A stretch of DNA of 64,000 nucleotides from Oasisia sp. SBJ-2009 (lineage: Eukaryota > Annelida > Polychaeta > Sabellida > Siboglinidae), in the NCBI GenBank assembly GCA_964017155.1, contig OZ024861.1, forward strand, positions 29,295,277 through 29,359,276, read 5' to 3'. Made by a program: the position numbers and the translations under genes. Position 1 is the stretch's first letter, and each line of letters starts with the position of its first letter. A model generated the notes under the pieces. That model was not told where the DNA came from. It saw nothing but the letters and a program-made list of their open reading frames with translations, and ran no database searches. Below are positions 45,150 through 57,824 of the stretch, piece by piece.

Positions 45150-45915
45150 ACAACCAAGCTATGTCTGATGGACAAGACATTAGATGACTAGCATGGTTAA
45201 GATAATGAGGAATGAACACATCAACAATGTGACAAAGAAAGCCAACAACACCAGGGCCTTCCTACAGCGCAACATCAACAGATGCCCCGAGGCTATCAAA
45301 ACTCTATGCTATCAAGCGTTTGTCAGGCCAATCGTGGAGTATGCCTCGACGGTATGGGACCCGTCCACAGAGAAAAACATCAAATCTGTGGAGAACGTGC
45401 AGCGATAGGCTGCACGCTTCGTGAAGAGCGACTACCGACGACGCAGCAGTGTGACCACCATGCTGGAAAGCTTGAACTGGGTGTCCCTTGCGAGCAGGCG
45501 GGCGGAAGCCAAGCTCGTAATGTTGTATCGAATTACAAACAACTTAGTAGACGTAACAACATCCGCACTCACAGCCGCTCCTACACGCACCAGAGGCAAC
45601 ACACACCGCTACTTACAACCATTCACCCGCATCGAAGCCTACAAACACTCCTTCTTTCCAAGCACCATCAAATCATGGAACAAATGCACACAACAATTAG
45701 TTAGCAAACAGTCACTCAATTAATTTAGAAGGCTTCTGCAGTCAATGCCTACATAAGTACATATTTATATCTTATTATCCCCCACCCCCCGCGCAACACC
45801 ACCCACTACTTGCGACCGACCAAAGCTCGACAATACTCTAGCCACGTACATTCGTGGCTATTACAGAGTGCTGAGCTACAATAATAAGAAGAAGAAGAAG
45901 AAGAAGAAGGATACA
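45150..45915 (+). pseudogene. CR1/Jockey-like LINE, 3' end with decayed ORF2
   Basis: One frame from about 45,184 to 45,723 reads the end of a reverse transcriptase ORF: ALVRPIVEYAS-like AFVRPIVEYASTVWDPS, KNIKSVENVQR, then SLNWVSLASRRAEAK, KLVMLYRITNN and FFPSTIKSWNK, just before a TAA. A single TAG (45,406-45,408) interrupts it. The frame otherwise stays open, so decay is recent. About 190 nt of 3' UTR follows, ending in an (AAG)n tail near 45,890-45,908, as CR1-type elements end in short tandem repeats. The catalytic part is missing, as in 5'-truncated LINE insertions. Confidence 0.85.
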
Positions 45916-47084
45916 AACACATTAGTATGTTTTATAGTACATACTGTCACTGGACAAGAACATTCATTATCATACCATATTCCCCATTCCAGATATAACT
46001 ACCATTTATATTCTTTTTCCCCACAGTACCATTGGACCTTGGAACACATTCACTCAACATAATATTAATGTAAACAGCTACCAACATAATATCCATACAT
46101 GGACACTTCCAAGTGCAATATTCTAGATAGAAAATCTTATGCAAGCAGTTCTGGCTATCCATACGTTATTCGTGTTAAACGCACCATGAACGTGTATATA
46201 CAAGCACAGATCGTTCGCGAGGCACTGCCTGTATCATCACCACATCGGGCGTAAGCGGAATGACTAAATGTACACAAATTATGATACTTGCTAATTATAT
46301 AGTAAACCATTTCTGCCTAGTAACATCCGTTATCGATTTTAAATGATTCAAGATTTCAAGATTTTTTAAACTTTATTGTCCGCTTAAAGCAATTTAAAAC
46401 AGAAATTTGCCTTGAAATACACATTGAAATGACAGTAATAAAATTGGCACAACACATACAATTGATGGGTAAAAAAAAAAGTTATTATGGCAACACTGAA
46501 ATGTGGTAAAACGCATCATAAACATTTCTAAAATAAATAAATAAAAATAAACAAATGTACTAATTACATATGGCATTTTTTGAATATGGTCTACACATCT
46601 ATGCTAATGTATTTACTTTGTTACCACGTGTATAGGTATGCGCATACGAAAACATACAAGTGACACACTTACGTCTGACGTATCACGTGACTGCCACGTG
46701 TCGCATGAGGTACGTACCAGTCTTCCATTCCGCCCTGTCGCCCGCCCTCTGTGCCGCCTCGACCCTCACATTCAGGCGGTCACGCTAGTCACGTATATAT
46801 CGTAAAGCAATCAACTCCAGAATATCATGGACCATAATAAAACATTGCACTGCGATTGGATGGAAAATCCGACACACACAATAAAGGATGTTAATGAAAC
46901 AAGTGTTTAGCAAATGAGACATAGGCCAACGACAAGCGTATTTTAGAGTGGTTTCGTTTTTACTCTCTACGGTTCATCACTATTTCCCATTTAATTCCAC
47001 ATGCGCATGCACATTATTGCCCGGTTACTGTAATGTTGCTTACTTGACTACAGTGTGTTCCTGTTAATGTATCTTGTAGTGTCG
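45916..47084. other. Non-coding stretch
   Basis: AT-rich with no recognised gene. The part around 46,350-46,450 (TTTATTGTCCGCTTAAAG) resembles a generic retroelement 3' end but was not classified. Confidence 0.45.
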
Positions 47085-47285
47085 ATGTTCCAAAGGTTAG
47101 ATGGACTCTATCAGGGTTCATAAGCAAAGAAGAAAGTCACTGCCTGGACGCCTTACCATGGACACCAGAATGAAAGCAGCAAGCCAGACAAGGTACAACA
47201 TCGAGAAGGGGCGTTGTTGACTTCTTTGATACCAGAAATATAAGGTAAATAAGGTAAGAGTTTCCTAACCGTAAACATATATGCT
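47085..47285 (+). repeat. Left member of a direct repeat pair, 1.9 kb apart
   Basis: Contains ATGTTCCAAA, CACTGCCTGG, GCAAGCCAGACA, ACCAGAAATATAAGG and TTTCCTAAC in the same order as 48,970-49,175. Between the pair lies the second CA-anchored repeat. The pair could be a segmental duplication or the diverged ends of a larger element. Confidence 0.7.
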
Positions 47286-47439
47286 TGTATCATGTGTTGC
47301 CATCGATTCCCTGGAGCTGTTTCGCCAGGTTATAATACTACACGATTCCCACTACGTTTTCAACTTTGATGTCCTCAGACATTTCTGATCCATACACTAC
47401 TGTATTAATTCATCTGGTATATTGATTTTACCATCCTAA

Positions 47440-48806
47440 CCAGCAACCATTTCCATAATTTTCATTGCGCGTATGTTAAAAGCGCCTATGTTTTGAAATT
47501 GAGATGTGCGTGTGCGTATGTGTGACAAATTTCCGCAATAACTTCTATTTAACAGGGGGCAAAGCCACATACCTGCCTCACCGAAATTCCAGGGGTGTCT
47601 GCCCCCCTCCCCTGCTATATTGTCTGACATAAAAAGGCGGTTTCCCGGAAATGCAATGCAAGACGAGACTAGCCAGTAGGAGTGCCTTTCAGTAGGTAGC
47701 CGCAGCGGTGGTGCCACCTGGCGAATAGATTGACAACACCCAGTACGTACAAAAGTCAACACTGAGAACAATAACACAAGCACAAGCCTCGGAAGTGTGA
47801 GGTGATATAGGGAATTACCACCCAGTAGTTAGGATGGGGACGGAATATAATAGTTTTGGCATGTTTGTTTGAGGTTGTTGGATGGTGCCAAAGGGAAGCC
47901 TCAGATAAAACTCATACACGCAAACGTGCACCTATACGCGCGCGTACACGTACGCACGATGTATCTAGGACGCATTAAGGCATATATACACATGCACGAA
48001 CGTATATATTTAAACAAGCACACACAAGCAAACATGCACATAAACACACATACAAGCACAAACGCACGCACATGCACAAGCATAAACATACATACACAAA
48101 TATAAAAACACACAAGCATAAACACAAACAAGCATAAACACACACAAACATAAACACACAAGCATACACACACATACACACAAACACACAAACACACAAA
48201 CACACAAACACACAAACACACAAACACACAAACACACAAACACACAAACACACAAACACACAAACACACAAACACACAAACACACAAACACACAAACACA
48301 CAAACACACAAACACACAAACACACAAACACACAAACACACAAACACACAAACACACAAACACACAAACACACAAACACACAAACACACAAACACACAAA
48401 CACACAAACACACAAACACACAAACACACAAACACACAAACACACAAACACACAAACACACAAACACACAAACACACAAACACACAAACACACAAACACA
48501 CAAACACACAAACACACAAACACACAAACACACAAACACACAAACACACAAACACACAAACACACAAACACACAAACACACAAACACACAAACACACAAA
48601 CACACAAACACACAAACACACAAACACACAAACACACAAACACACAAACACACAAACACACAAACACACAAACACACAAACACACAAACACACAAACACA
48701 CAAACACACAAACACACAAACACACAAACACACAAACACACAAACACACAAACACACAAACACACAAACACACAAACACACAAACACACAAACACACAAA
48801 CACACA

Positions 48807-48858
<52 letters not shown>

Positions 48859-48886
48859 TAAACACACACACATAAGCGCGCGCACA

Positions 48887-48945
<59 letters not shown>

Positions 48946-48975
48946 TCCACCACACTGGCTAATGTAACACATTAT
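47440..48975 (+). repeat. CA-anchored dispersed repeat, copy 2
   Basis: Same flank blocks as copy 1 (GGTGCCACCTGGCGAATA at about 47,709, TTTTGGCATGTTTGTTTGAG at about 47,853, ATCTAGGACGCATTA at about 47,962). In this copy the core has become a pure 8-nt satellite plus (CA)n. It ends CACTGGCTAATGTAACACATT. Confidence 0.65.
48179..48806 (+). repeat. Perfect 8-nt satellite (CAAACACA)n, about 78 copies
   Basis: About 628 nt of uninterrupted AAACACAC octamer with no substitution that I can see, followed by (CA)n at 48,807-48,853 and 48,885-48,943. The three long minus-strand frames across it only reflect the absence of stops in CA/TG repeats. Confidence 0.97.
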
Positions 48976-49175
48976 GTTCCAAATAGTAGATGGCTTCTAC
49001 AAGGGTCTAAAACATGGAAGACATCCACTGCCTGGCGGCCTTAACATGAACATCAGATTGCACGCGGCAAGCCAGACACGGTACAACATAGAGACGATGC
49101 ATTGTTGACTTCGTGGATACCAGAAATATAAGGTAAGTAAGGTAGTAGTTTCCTAACTATACATAGGAACTCCAC
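48970..49175 (+). repeat. Right member of the direct repeat pair
   Basis: Diverged copy of 47,085-47,285 in the same orientation, sharing ATGTTCCAAA, CACTGCCTGGCGG, GCAAGCCAGACACGG and ACCAGAAATATAAGG. Confidence 0.7.
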
Positions 49176-51640
49176 CGTGGGTGATCGAGTAATTTGACCA
49201 ATGACAGGTGTGGTTGTAAGTGTAAGTTAATTATTTCAAATAGTTCAATGCATAAGATTATCAAAAGCAAAGTTTTCAAACCTAATGACAATGGGATTTT
49301 TTCGGATATGTCTGATACAATTTGCATATGTTAAACAATCGGTCCTTGTTCCGAATGAATTAGATACTAGTTTACATTCTAGGACGGTTAATGTTGTTTC
49401 ATTGTTTACGTTTTCATAACGTCCTGTTCAAGTGAAAAAGTGTTGACATATGTTATATCCGGTTTTTAGCCTTTACATTTCAAACTTTCTATCTCTTTCT
49501 AAACATTTTCTTCTCTCCAGTTGCTCTAGTCACATCTTCTGGCACCTACATTTGATTTTTATCTTTGCGGCAGCCTGTCCATCATGATATCTTCCACCAT
49601 GTAACTCCTCTTCTTATTTATATAGAGTCACGTTTAAAACTTACAAAGATTAATTTCAATGACACGGGTTCTGTTCCAGACTGGAAATGGTTTCCATGAA
49701 ATATTGGATTGTCGAAAGCATGTCTGATTTGCTGGGCAAGTTTCGTCGGTTTCACAAGCCAACTTCCGGTCATGTCTGTCACAACTAATGTGCTTAGGAA
49801 TCTGCCTTAGTCTAACGAACGGGGTAACTTTAATTCCATTGCTTATTGCAACAGTGCAACTTTGTGTTCATCGTTACGTTATGATATTATGCTGCATGTG
49901 TAGGAGTTTATTTTAATAGTTATTTACTTACTTCGACGTAGTCCTTCATGCTATTTTTCGAACATAGGAGGAGGATTTTAATTAGGGCCTAGACTTTATT
50001 TTTTTTAATATATCGCCATAACAATATATCGGGTACCCTAAAGTGACTTTTGCTTTTACTCGTAAGTATTCTGAATACGTGTGCACAATGTTAGGAATTT
50101 ATAGGTATTTACACATGTCATGTGTTTTATATGCACTTATTTTCTGGAATAGTTCTCCTCCCTGGGAGATCTGAATGGGTTTTTATTCCACCAGATGGGA
50201 TAATACTTGGTGTCCTTATTTTGTATATGCGCGCGCGTGCGTGCGTGCGTGCGTGCGTGGGTGCGTGTGTGTGTGTGTGTGTGTGTGCGTGCGTGCGTGC
50301 GTGTGTGTGTGTGTGTGTGTGTGTTTGTGAGTGCGTGTCCGTGTGCGTGTGTGTGCGTGTGTGTATTAGTTAGCATTGTTTAGTATTGGTGTACGTTTGA
50401 TTATAGCAAGCACAAATGAAATAGGACCGGACGGCGTATCAAACACACACGTCAGGATGGAAGAATAACACAATCGACTTTCATCACGGATCATCAATTC
50501 AGTAAGGTCGGCTATTGTCCGGACAAACTCCCGCCGCTCACACAGAAGCAAAGCGTTGTCCCGTTGATGACAAAACCGGTCACCATTGGGCAAATCGGAC
50601 AATGAACTCCTCCGTGGGTGGTCGGGTAAGAATAAGTTGACTAATGACAGGTGAGGTTGAAAGTGTAAGTTAATTATGTCAAATAGTACATAAGAATGTC
50701 AAAACGAAGGTAAGCAAACCTAATGATAACGGAATCTTTTCGGACCTGATACAATTTGTATATGCTAAAGAATCGATCCGTGTTCCGATTGGCTTAAATA
50801 ATAATTTACATTCTAGGACGGTTAATGTTGTATTTTATCATTTACGAAGTTCAGAACGCTCTGTTCAAGTGCAAAAGTCTTACCGGCACATGCTATATCG
50901 GGTGTTTGGCCGTTACCTTTCATAATTTCGATCTCTTTCCAAACATCTCTCCTCTCCTCAGTTGCATTTGCCACATCATTTGGCAACTGTGGAGGACGAT
51001 CCTGATCAGGGCTTACAATTGATTAAAAATGATATCAAAATTGTATCGGTTTAACAATATATCGAGTACCTAAAGCACCTTCTTATTTTTATTCGTAATT
51101 ATACTGAATACCTCTGCACAACGTTAAGTATTTATAGGTATTTATTGTTTTATATGCGCAGATTTTCTAGAATATTTCTCCTCCCTGGAAGATCTTATTG
51201 ATTTTTGCTCCACCAGGTGGGGTAATAATCGGTGACTTGGTTTGTATTTGCGTGGGTGTGTGTAAGTTAGCATTATTTAATGTTAACGCGTATAAATTTA
51301 GTGATGTATAACTGTTTGATTGTAGTCAATGCAAATGAAATCGGACCGGACGGCGTATCAAATACACAAATACAAGTTGGAAGAACAACATCATCGACTT
51401 TTCATCATGGGTGGTGGTCGGGTAAGAGTAAGTTGACCGATGAGATGTGGTTGACTGTGTAAGGTAACTATTTCATATGGTTCAATGCATAATATTGCAA
51501 AAAGCAAAATAACCAATAATAACGGAATTTGTTTCGGACCTCGTACACTACGCTAAAGAATTGGTCCGTGTTCCGAATGGCTTATATAATAGTTTATATT
51601 CTAGAACGGTTTATCGACAAATAAAGCACGTCTAGCAATG
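49176..51640 (+). repeat. Three diverged tandem copies of an unclassified repeat
   Basis: Copies begin near 49,178, 50,605 and 51,405 with CGTGGGTGRTCGRGTAA-like sequence. They continue through TTTTCGGA, TCCGTGTTCCGAATGG and TTACATTCTAGGACGG, and the first two also share TTCTCCTCCCTGG and GGACCGGACGGCGTATC. The third is partial. A (GTGC)n/(GT)n tract (50,230-50,365) sits in the first copy and is nearly absent in the second. No protein is encoded. Confidence 0.75.
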
Positions 51641-53209
51641 GTTTCATTGACAGGCTTACTGTTGATGTATGGTGGATATTGCTTAACACATAACGTTTTT
51701 TTAGGTGAACTAGGTATCTAAGTTAGCAGTTTAGGTTCGCGGGCCTACCATATGTGTTGATGTATTTCATTGCATAACGATTTGTTCCAAGTGCAAAAGA
51801 CATACCCGCCCGTGTGTCACGTGATGCATACACATAATATCGGCGACGAGAGAACTTCATCCTTTCATTCCTATTGGATTGCTGATTGGCCAGTAATTTT
51901 GGACAGATTCTAAGTCGACTTTTTCGTCACGGTGGGCAATTTTCAGAAGTCCTCTTATAATACATCGGTCGCAAGCAATTTGTAGTTCAGATGATGGCAA
52001 TGTGATTCCATGGCAGTAGTTGTGTATCGGTGGCCAACGATTATCAATGAAGCAGTGCTTTCTTGTAGGCGATCTCGACGAAGTTATCTTGGCAAAAACA
52101 ATTACGTTATCGTCATCGTTGTGCAACTGCACTTAGTGACTCGTGGTCGGGTGAAAGGCTCAGTATGTTGTTTCCAGTTATACCTGTCTTGCACTTCTCC
52201 TTTGCAAAGTACTTGTCTATGTCGTCTTTCCACCGTTTCGCCCGTCTTCTTCTAAATCGTTTTCCCTTTGTGAGATTTCCATGAATGGTCCCCAGACGGA
52301 CGTGAATCGTCTTTGAATCTCTTTGTCTTAGTTTATATCTCTGATACCATGTCGCTATTCCAGGTACACGTATCTTTCAAGATACTCTATCTGTATGATG
52401 TTGACGTATATTGGTGAGTTGTTTCATAGCATCATTTATCTCCGAACGGTTCACGTTCAGACTTTATTTTAATTTTATTTGCATTTTCATCGGCTAGCTC
52501 CCGCAACATTTGTGTAGTACAAGACGTGTTTTAGCCTGAAGTATTGTATATCGCGGATGAAACAAAGTGACTGAGATATTTTCCGTCCATACTCAGGCCT
52601 CTGGTTTCCCTGGTCAAGTCTTCGGAATGTGCTTTCGAGTGTTGCCGAGGACAGATTGGGCGATATGGTGTTTCTTTGCCATAGTCTCTTCTGATGTTGC
52701 TCTTGTTGTTTTCTTATCTCCTAGTCTATCTCCTGTTCCTGGAGCGAGGCCAATACTGCATAAGGCTTCACTGACTCGATCGATTCACAGACTTCGTCGA
52801 CTGCTTTGTTTTTCAGGCGGTGGTAATAATCGTGGCAAACCTCTCTGAGAGATAGTGTATGATGATAATAATATTAATAATCTTTGTTTTATATAACGCA
52901 TATATCCATTGCATTTATAGCGCTTTATATATTTTATAAATTTAAGTAATAAAATAAATAAATATAAGTAATTAAAATAAGATCATAATAAGAGTATGCG
53001 ATACAACACCCGGCAATTTTAGCTTTGTCGTGATCATGGATGGCAGGATACCTGGAAATGAATATGGTAAATCCGTGTTTAATCATCCTACTGCTTGGAT
53101 TAGAATGCGAGAGCGCGAATTGCCATGGGGATTGAACTATTTGGAGACTCTGAATTACGCCCCACTATTGCGTGATTGTTCTTCCACCGGCTGCCAGATG
53201 ATGTTCACT
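51641..53209. other. Non-coding, degenerate repeat sequence
   Basis: No recognised gene. It includes acceptor-like modules TTGTAGGCGATC (about 52,064) and TTTCAGGCGG (about 52,812) and a TAA-rich fragment at 52,861-52,935 similar to 24,195. A 93-codon open frame at 52,567 matches no family I know. Confidence 0.4.
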
Positions 53210-54250
53210 TCACTGTGACTTTCGGGTTAGCAGGATGTTTCTTCTTTAAAATATATTAGCCAAACAGGCGTGGTGCGCTAAATATTGACAATAATATGGT
53301 CTGGTTGAAATTAATGGTAAATTACTAACACTAACCCAACTAATCAAAGCACGTACTACCCGTATTCATAGCCCTAACCATAATCTTAACTTAACCTGTA
53401 CCGTGACATTTGAAAATATTTAGTGCACCATACCGGTTAGGTATACATATATATTTTGAGATGAAACACAACTTGCCAATCACGGATATCACGGCGAAGT
53501 AAACACCGTTTGACGACTCGTGGAAGACAATTACGCGTGGTGGGATTTGATTGAGTTTCTCCAACCGGTACTTGCCAAGACAAATCGTGAGCTCACTTCA
53601 CCGTCTCAGTCTCTACATTGATTATGCAAGGCTTTATTATAGATATTTACAGTTATCCTGGTGTCCGCCGTAATGGCGAATGTAAATTGGCTAGTTAAAC
53701 AAATATTATTAATAACAGTAAATAGTTGTAATTATGTCTTTAAAAAATGTGCACGGCCAGTCAACTTAATAAAATTGATGTATGTCTGCACAAAAGTACA
53801 CTTATTTTGGAGGAATCTCTATCAGAAACGTGGAGCCATGAACAACATATTTTCTATATTATCTACGTATTCATATCTTTTTTTTATCAAAACCTAAGTT
53901 TTTCAAGAGGCCGTTCGACAGTTTTCCATAATTGGGTTTATTCTGTTGAGGGTCTTTATCAATGTTATGTTGGTTGGTTACCAGATTATGTTGACGGATA
54001 GATAACATTGATGGTGGTGACGTCCATTTGAAGTTTCAGTTATCAATAACAGCACGTAGGTAATTCAATACGCAGGCACCACTAAAAGCAGACAATTTCT
54101 CTTTCAGGCGGAAGTAGATTTCTAAATGAGTAGTTGAACGAAGTTGTCCTTTCTCGTGGTTACTCAAAACGTGCCCTTTCATTGTCTGTCAAACCCTATT
54201 GCAATCGACGAATGCACTGCATGTCTTGTTCGTGTTGGATTCAGACGGAA
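53210..54250 (+). repeat. Dispersed repeat family X, copy A (about 1.05 kb)
   Basis: Colinear with 61,012-62,130. Shared landmarks are GATGTTTCTTCTTTAAAAT, CAAACAGGCGTGGTGC, TTTAGTGCACCATACCGG, AACCGGTACTTGCC, ATCGTGAGCTCACTTC, GACAGCACGT-like, and finally GACGAATGCA and CATGTCTTGTTCGTGTT. It has no coding capacity. Confidence 0.8.
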
Positions 54251-55624
54251 TTCTGAGATTGAACATTTCTCTTTTGGATTTTTCTTTCAGGCTATTCCTC
54301 GGCGACAATGCCATACATTTGTGTTTTGAAGTCTTATCCCAAATGTACATGCTGTAATTTAACACTGGATAACGTGAGTGGCTAAGGCGGTGACTGTTCT
54401 CTGTGCTATTTCTTTAAGTTTTAAGTCTTATGCCTATATGCTCTGCTTTTTACATTACTTTGTCGGAGTGGATGAAAGTGTTGATTGGTCGGGATACTTT
54501 TACTTTTGGCACAGTTTTATTTTCTATCGGGGATCAATGACAGAACTTCGTAGGGATGAGAAAATGTGTGTAAGCTATATACCGACATCAGCGAACGAAG
54601 AAGGTTTCTCTTGTAGGCGAAGGTATGTTTTTACATTAGTTGCTAAGCGTAGGGACTACCGGGTCGGGTCCATGGTTGTCTCCTAGGTAATTGTCAGAGC
54701 TGCAATACGCCGACCGAGAACGCTCTTTTTCAGGCACAAGTAAATTACCTGATTACTAGGCCATAGTTGGGATCACTGTTCTGGGAGATTTTGTGTTTTC
54801 TCATAGGCCATTTGCTTGCAAATTGTGTATGCGGTAGGGATAGGAATACGCGAGCCATACAAAACAGGCCGACGAACACCACAGAATGCGTCTTTTAAGC
54901 GGGCATATGCTTCCAAGTCAGTAGAAGGCATCTATTTATTTGAGTATCAAGGACAAAATCACTAAAAAAGTAGATCATGTATAGTAATTTAAATACATTT
55001 CCTGTTTGACAGCGCAGAGAAAATTATGCCAAACTGTTGTAAACGATATCAATGTATAATTAATTAAACATAGCTTCCTTAGTCGCTGTCAATCCCTACC
55101 TATGTAAAGAATAATGTTTTATCGTTATTAATTTGATAATTAATTTATTTTTGGCAAAACATTGTAAGCGTTGTTGTGTTTTCTTTCAGGCCCATTTGCA
55201 GACAAGAGCAGCACGGACGACAGCCGGTAGATCATCTCTGAGGTAAACGAGGTTTCAAGGTCAGTATGTGAGCGTCAAGAACAACCATCTTTAACGATGC
55301 TAAGTTTAGCCAAGTCAAAGCCTCTCTTGAGGCACGACAGGTACAACGGCAAATATGCCGCGCGACACGCAGAGATAGCCGAAAACGGAAAGATACCCTT
55401 ACAGGCGGAAGTAGCTGACAAATAAATAAATTTGAATATAATTATGTTTTCTGTGTCAGAGCAAACCAGCACTCCGATTTTACACTATACTGTTTATTTG
55501 ATCGTCAGATTCAGCAATGAAATAACTTTCAATCGATACAGAGTATACAATTCTCCGATAATTATTTATTCCAGTCACAGTCTTAATTTCCCCGAAAGCT
55601 GCTACAGGAAAATACGTTTTTTCT
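54251..55624. other. Non-coding, degenerate repeat sequence with acceptor-like modules
   Basis: Modules of pyrimidine tract plus CAGGC or TAGGC recur at about 54,288, 54,614, 54,731, 55,187 and 55,402. The 54,600 module (GGTTTCTCTTGTAGGCGA) is clearly related to one at 59,117-59,132. No gene recognised. Confidence 0.45.
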
Positions 55625-56790
55625 TTCGTTCTCCCTCTTCCCATCCTTATTGATCTTCTTCTTCTTCACCTTTCTCTTCTTCGTCTCCTTTTTCTATCCA
55701 TCATCCTTTACTTTATCGTTTCTTTGTCAATCAAATTCTTCATAGCTTATTTCCCTTTTCATCTCCATCTTCCTCTCTTTCCACTCCTTCTTCGTCACAT
55801 ATCTTTCTTCCATCCCTTGCCTTCTTCCTATATGTCATCGTCTCGTTCTTCTTCTTCTTCTTCTTCCTCTCCTCCTTTCTCAAACTGTTCATCGTTTTTC
55901 TCCTTGTTCATCTCCATCTTCCTCTAATTCCCCATTTTTCTTCTGCTTCTCCCACTTCTTCTTCCTCTCCTAATTTGCTTCTGCATCTCAATATTCTTCC
56001 CAATGTTTTCTTTCCTCTCAATTTCTCTCTCATTCATCCTGTCATATGTCCCTCCTCTCGTTCTCCCTCGTGTCTTGTCCCACGCGTATTGTTCGCTGTG
56101 TGTCCGATGTTGACCCTGTCGTTTCTCCACTCTCTTTACGGCTCCTTCATAACATTTTTCTTCTCGTTCTTCCTCCTCCCTATACCTCTCGCTATCCCGA
56201 TCCTTCCTCTCATTCTTCCTGTTCTCCTCGCACCCTCTCTCTCTCCCTCACTCCTTCATATATTTCTTCTTTACGTTCTTTTTTTCTATAATTCATCTCC
56301 TCCCCCTTCACCCTCTCGGTCTGTCTCCCATTCCTGTTGATTTTCCCGTCTTTCTATCATTTCTCTCATTCATCCTATTATTTGTCCCCCCCCCTCTCGT
56401 TCTCCCTCTTGTCTTGTCCCACGCGTATTGTTCGCGTTGTGTCCGACGTTGACCGTGTTGTTTCTCCACTCTCTTTAGGGCTCCTTCATAACATTCTTCT
56501 TCTCGTTCTTCCTCCTCCCTATTCCTCTCGTTATCCCGATCCTTCCTCTCATTCTTCCTGTCCTCCTCGCGCCCTCTCTCTCTCTCACTCCTTCATATAT
56601 TTCTTCTTGACGTTATTTTTTTTCTATCATTCCTCTCCTCCCTCTTCGCCTTCACCCTCTCGGTCTGTCTCCCCTTCCTGTTGATTTTCCCGTCTTTCTA
56701 AAATTCCTTCTTATTCTCGTGCCTCTCGTTCCTGCTCTTATTATTCGCGTCTTTCTCTCCTTCTTATTCTCCTTACTCCTGTCATTGTAT
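55625..56790 (+). repeat. Pyrimidine-rich block with a 342-nt tandem duplication
   Basis: Dominated by TTCTTC, CCTCTC and similar words. Within it 56,040-56,345 and 56,382-56,690 are near-identical copies offset by 342 nt; for example, TTGTCCCACGCGTATTG occurs at about 56,073 and 56,415. The open plus-strand frames arise from low complexity. Confidence 0.85.
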
Positions 56791-56839
56791 TTCTTGTCAG
56801 TACTTCCAGAAAGATAGTATAATTTATTACGAACGTAAG

Positions 56840-56945
56840 GTAGTTTTAGTTAGATGTCGCCTTCTAGATCTGTAGATAAACTTCGGTTGGGAATCGTTCT
56901 GAATTATGTTACAGGTTTACGAAGGCTATTTACAATCACGATGTA
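56840..56945 (+). repeat. Short dispersed repeat shared with 58,285-58,400
   Basis: Both have GTAAGGYAGTTTTAGT, ATCTGTAGATAA, TGTTACAGGT and CGNAGGCYATTTA in the same order and orientation. Confidence 0.65.
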
Positions 56946-56987
56946 TTTGAACGTCGATGCCATCCAATGTTAACGATGATTTGTTTT

Positions 56988-56989
56988 TG

Positions 56990-57040
<51 letters not shown>

Positions 57041-57330
57041 TGTGTGTGTGTGTGTGTTTATGTGTGTTTATGTGTGTTTATGTGTGTTTATGTGTGTTTA
57101 TGTGTGTTTATGTGTGTTTATGTGTGTTTATGTGTGTTTATGTGTGTTTATGTGTATTTATGTGTGTATGTGTGTGTTTGTATTTGTTTGTGTGTGTTTG
57201 CGCGTGTTTGTGTGTGTTTGTTTGTGCGTATTTGTGTTTATTTGTCTATGTTTGTGTATGTAATATATTTGTGTGAATGTATGTACGTGTTTGTAATATA
57301 TATGTGCGTGTGTGTATTGTGTGTATAATA

Positions 57331-57408
<78 letters not shown>

Positions 57409-57521
57409 GGTAATGTATATATATGCGTGTGTGTGTGTGTGTGTGTGCGCGTGTGAGTATAAATGAGTGTGTAATATATATGTATGTGTATATATGTGTG
57501 TGTAATATATGTGTGCGTGTG

Positions 57522-57552
<31 letters not shown>

Positions 57553-57590
57553 AATATTGTGTAATATATGTGTGCATGTGTGTGTATTCA
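56988..57590 (+). repeat. Compound microsatellite: (TG)n, (TGTGTGTTTA)n, (TA)n
   Basis: (TG)n at 56,988-57,058 leads into about eleven TATGTGTGTT decamers to 57,160, mixed TG/TTTG to 57,325, (TA)n at 57,331-57,382, and further TG/TA mixtures to 57,585. Confidence 0.95.
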
Positions 57591-57824
57591 TCATTCGGGG
57601 TCAGTTTTTATGAACGATGTCATTATTTATGGCGGGGTAATTACAATATTTCAAATGAAGCATTGAATATATTATAGCAAGGGGCGGAATCTGGTTTTCA
57701 AATCTGTAGTTGACGATCAGGCCAAACTATTCTTACTATGCATGGGCATTCTTGGTGTCCTTTTCAAATATTCTTCTTGGAGAAAATGACGCGTGATTCA
57801 GAGACCTTATCAAATACTTTGTTT

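Noticed and set aside
47901..48972. Three 320-350-residue Cys/Val/Leu-rich minus-strand frames
   Set aside because: Translation of the CAAACACA octamer and CA repeats; low complexity with no stop possible.
53355..53425. Telomere-like CCCTAACC/TTAACC words in repeat family X
   Set aside because: Only isolated, non-tandem occurrences inside a longer conserved repeat.
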